Source: an uncultured Beijerinckiaceae bacterium (GTDB lineage: Bacteria; Pseudomonadota; Alphaproteobacteria; Rhizobiales; Beijerinckiaceae). Taken from it: a DNA stretch of 9,051 nt. Below are positions 7,362 through 9,051 of the stretch, piece by piece; position 1 is the stretch's first letter, and every line of letters starts with the position of its first letter. The position numbers and the translations under genes were made by a program. The DNA lies in the NCBI GenBank assembly GCA_937863205.1, contig CALMGA010000019.1, positions 1-9,051 on the forward strand. Reading direction: 5' to 3'. The notes below the pieces were generated by a model. That model searched no databases and was not told the origin of the DNA. It saw only the letters and a list, made by a program, of their open reading frames with translations.

Positions 7362-8733
7362 GGAGCGGGTGTCCGTCGAGCATCAGGCGGGTCGGCGGCG
7401 ATGCGGAGCGAAATCGACCGTTCGCATCGGTCATCTCCAGGCGGGCCAGCCAGTCCTCGAACTCCGGGGCGGCGCGGACCCCGAACTGCGAGCGAAGGAA
7501 CAGCATGTCGTGGAACGACAGACTCTGGTAGTTGAGCATGATGTCGTCGGCTCCGGGAACCGCGATCAGGAAGGTGACGCCGGCCACCGTGAGCAGCGTC
7601 ATCAGCGTGTCCATGTCGTCCTGGTCGGCCTCGGCGTGGTTGGTGTAGCACACGTCGCAGCCCATCGGCAGGCCGAGCAGCTTGCCGCAGAAGTGATCCT
7701 CCAGCCCGGCGCGGATGATCTGCTTGCCGTCATAGAGGTATTCCGGCCCGATGAAGCCGACCACGGTGTTGACGAGCAGCGGCGAGAAGGCGCGGGCGAC
7801 GCCGTAGGCGCGCGCCTCCATCGTCTGCTGGTCGACCCCGCCGTGCGCGTTGGCCGACAGCGCCGAGCCCTGCCCAGTCTCGAAATACATGACGTTGTCG
7901 CCGCCGCGACGCAGCGAAAGCGCCGCCTGCCGGGCTTCGCGCAGGAGGGCGAGGTCGACCCCGAAACCGGCGTTGGCTCCCTGCGACCCGGCGATGGACT
8001 GGAACACGAGGTCGACCGGCGCGCCCTGGCGGATGGCTTCCATCGTGTTGGTGACGTGGGTGAGCACGCAGGTCTGCGTCGGGATCGCGTGCCTGGTGCG
8101 GAAGCTGTCGAGCATGTCGAGCAGGACGATGCAGTTGGCCACGCTGTCCTGCGCCGGATTGACGCCGATCACGGCATCGCCGACGCCGTGGAGCAGGCCG
8201 TCGATCGTCGCCGCCGCGATGCCGCGGGGATCATCGGTGGGATGGTTGGGCTGCAGCCGGCTGCCGAGGCGGCCGGCAAGCCCCTGGGTGTTGCGAAACG
8301 CGGTCACAACCCGGCAGCGGCCCGCCACCGCGATCAGGTCCTGGTTGCGCATCAGCTTGCTCACCGCCGCCGCCATCTCCGGGGTGATCGCGGGCGCCAG
8401 CCCGGCGAGCGCCGCTCCTGCCGCCGACAGCAGCCAGTCGCGCAAGCCGCCGACGGTGAGGTGGGCGAAGGCGGCGAAGGCCTGGGCGTCGTGGCCGTCG
8501 AGGATGAGGCGCGTCACCTCGTCGGTTTCGTAGGGCACGACCGCTTCATCGAGGAAGGTGCGCAGGGGAAGGTCGGCCAGCACCGAGCGGGCGGCGACGC
8601 GTTGTACGTCGCTTTGCGCGGCGAGGCCGGCGAGTTCGTCGCCCGAACACCGGTGCGAAGCCTTGGCCAGAACGTCGCGCAGGTCGGCGAAGCGATGGCG
8701 CTCGCCCTTGAAATCGCTGACGTAGCTCGGCAT
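7345..8733 (-). CDS. eutB: Ethanolamine ammonia-lyase large (heavy) subunit
   Basis: EutB is the TIM-barrel catalytic subunit of ethanolamine ammonia-lyase, which uses an adenosylcobalamin radical to deaminate ethanolamine. The 462-residue product matches the usual length of about 450-465. By recall of the enteric enzyme, residues that bind substrate or act in catalysis are conserved: Arg159 and Gln161 in SRLQPN (family R160, Q162), Asn192 in GVNP (N193), Glu285 in YFETGQGSALSA (E287) and Asp360 in MGCDVCYTNHA (D362). Other signature blocks are VGDAVIGVNP, VVGFIGPEYLY, RAGLEDHF and GDEL near residue 31. The start at 8733 is supported by GGAG seven bases upstream and by the typical N-terminus (SDFKGERHRFADLRDVLAKA). 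The frame is open upstream to 8982, but that extension is not EutB-like. It is the first gene of the eutB-eutC pair. No shell protein, EutA or aldehyde dehydrogenase gene is seen nearby. Confidence 0.96.
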   Translation of the reverse strand: MPSYVSDFKGERHRFADLRDVLAKASHRCSGDELAGLAAQSDVQRVAARSVLADLPLRTFLDEAVVPYETDEVTRLILDGHDAQAFAAFAHLTVGGLRDWLLSAAGAALAGLAPAITPEMAAAVSKLMRNQDLIAVAGRCRVVTAFRNTQGLAGRLGSRLQPNHPTDDPRGIAAATIDGLLHGVGDAVIGVNPAQDSVANCIVLLDMLDSFRTRHAIPTQTCVLTHVTNTMEAIRQGAPVDLVFQSIAGSQGANAGFGVDLALLREARQAALSLRRGGDNVMYFETGQGSALSANAHGGVDQQTMEARAYGVARAFSPLLVNTVVGFIGPEYLYDGKQIIRAGLEDHFCGKLLGLPMGCDVCYTNHAEADQDDMDTLMTLLTVAGVTFLIAVPGADDIMLNYQSLSFHDMLFLRSQFGVRAAPEFEDWLARLEMTDANGRFRSASPPTRLMLDGHPLLAAAP

Positions 8734-9027
8734 CGCAACGCTCCGTCGCCCGCTGGCTGACGGTAAACGGCCTCCGCCCCTCTGTCGAGCGAAGGCGTCG
8801 CGATCCGTTCGCGCGGGATCGCCCGGGCGGACCATGGCGGAGGCGGGAAGCAACGTCGGGCGGCAACCACCGTGTGCCGGAGCCTCGAACCGAAAACCGC
8901 TGCCCACGGCTCGGGCTGATGCGCCAGCTTGTTGTTTCGCATCGGATTCGATCTGAAATCCGCCGCGCGCTTCTCGGTCCAATGCTCTAAGTTATTTAGT
9001 CCCGGCATTTGATGGAGCGGATCGACC
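8734..9027. other. Upstream region of eutB, shared with a possible divergent gene
   Basis: These 294 bases hold the eutB leader and promoter. Most of the segment is GC-rich with no convincing gene. The AT-rich patch at 8987-9000 (ctaagttatttagt) contains a short imperfect palindrome, CTAA-N5-TTAG at 8987-8999, which could be a promoter or operator element. I cannot assign a regulator. Cobalamin riboswitch features such as a B12 box were looked for by eye and not recognised. Confidence 0.45.
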
Positions 9028-9051
9028 ATGAACCGATCAGGTTCGGCTGTC
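9028..9051 (+). CDS. Possible 5' end of a divergent gene, cut by the right window edge
   Basis: An ATG at 9028 opens a frame reading MNRSGSAV to the window end. GGAG at 9014-9017 lies 10 bases upstream, an acceptable ribosome binding site position. In related bacteria, genes beside eutBC often encode an ethanolamine permease or a regulator, but eight codons are too few to identify anything. Confidence 0.3.

Noticed and set aside
7216..8760. A 514-codon open frame on the plus strand opposite eutB and eutC
   Set aside because: It lies antisense to well-supported genes, is rich in Arg, Val, Gly and His with no recognisable motif, and is explained by GC-rich codon bias on the other strand.
8734..8982. 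N-terminal extension of eutB to 8982
   Set aside because: The family N-terminus begins just after the ATG at 8733, which has GGAG at proper spacing; the extension has no EutB similarity.

Overview
The window is GC-rich DNA with no rRNA, tRNA or phylogenetic marker gene. Its coding style, the IS701-type transposase remnant, the large multidomain glycosyltransferase and a compact eutBC pair suggest a soil- or plant-associated alphaproteobacterium, perhaps Methylobacteriaceae. That placement rests on general resemblance only.

Layout from left to right. Positions 1-1062 (minus strand) hold a decayed IS701-family transposase that runs off the left edge and carries three frameshifts and one in-frame stop. 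Positions 1187-2182 (minus) encode a classical short-chain dehydrogenase/reductase with a C-terminal membrane-anchor-like tail. A gap of about 485 bp with no convincing gene separates it from a divergently transcribed 1297-residue glycosyltransferase (2668-6561, plus). This protein chains an unassigned N-terminal region, a GT2-like (GT-A) domain, a GT4-like (GT-B) domain, a YPDV-type repeat module and a second GT4 domain. Only the last domain keeps its canonical motif intact.

The right third (8733 down to 6501, minus) is a two-gene operon for adenosylcobalamin-dependent ethanolamine ammonia-lyase, eutB then eutC. The two subunits overlap and together convert ethanolamine to acetaldehyde and ammonia. 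No microcompartment shell, reactivase or aldehyde dehydrogenase gene is visible here, which fits the minimal non-compartment form of the pathway, although the flanks are unseen. The eutC 3' end overlaps the glycosyltransferase 3' end tail to tail, and the eutC 5' end carries a six-unit 15-bp tandem repeat that includes the eutB stop codon. A plausible start of a divergent gene lies at the right edge (9028).

I see no clear new biological system. The best leads are the glycosyltransferase with two apparently degenerate transferase domains, its unassigned N-terminal region, and the in-frame minisatellite at the eutB/eutC junction.
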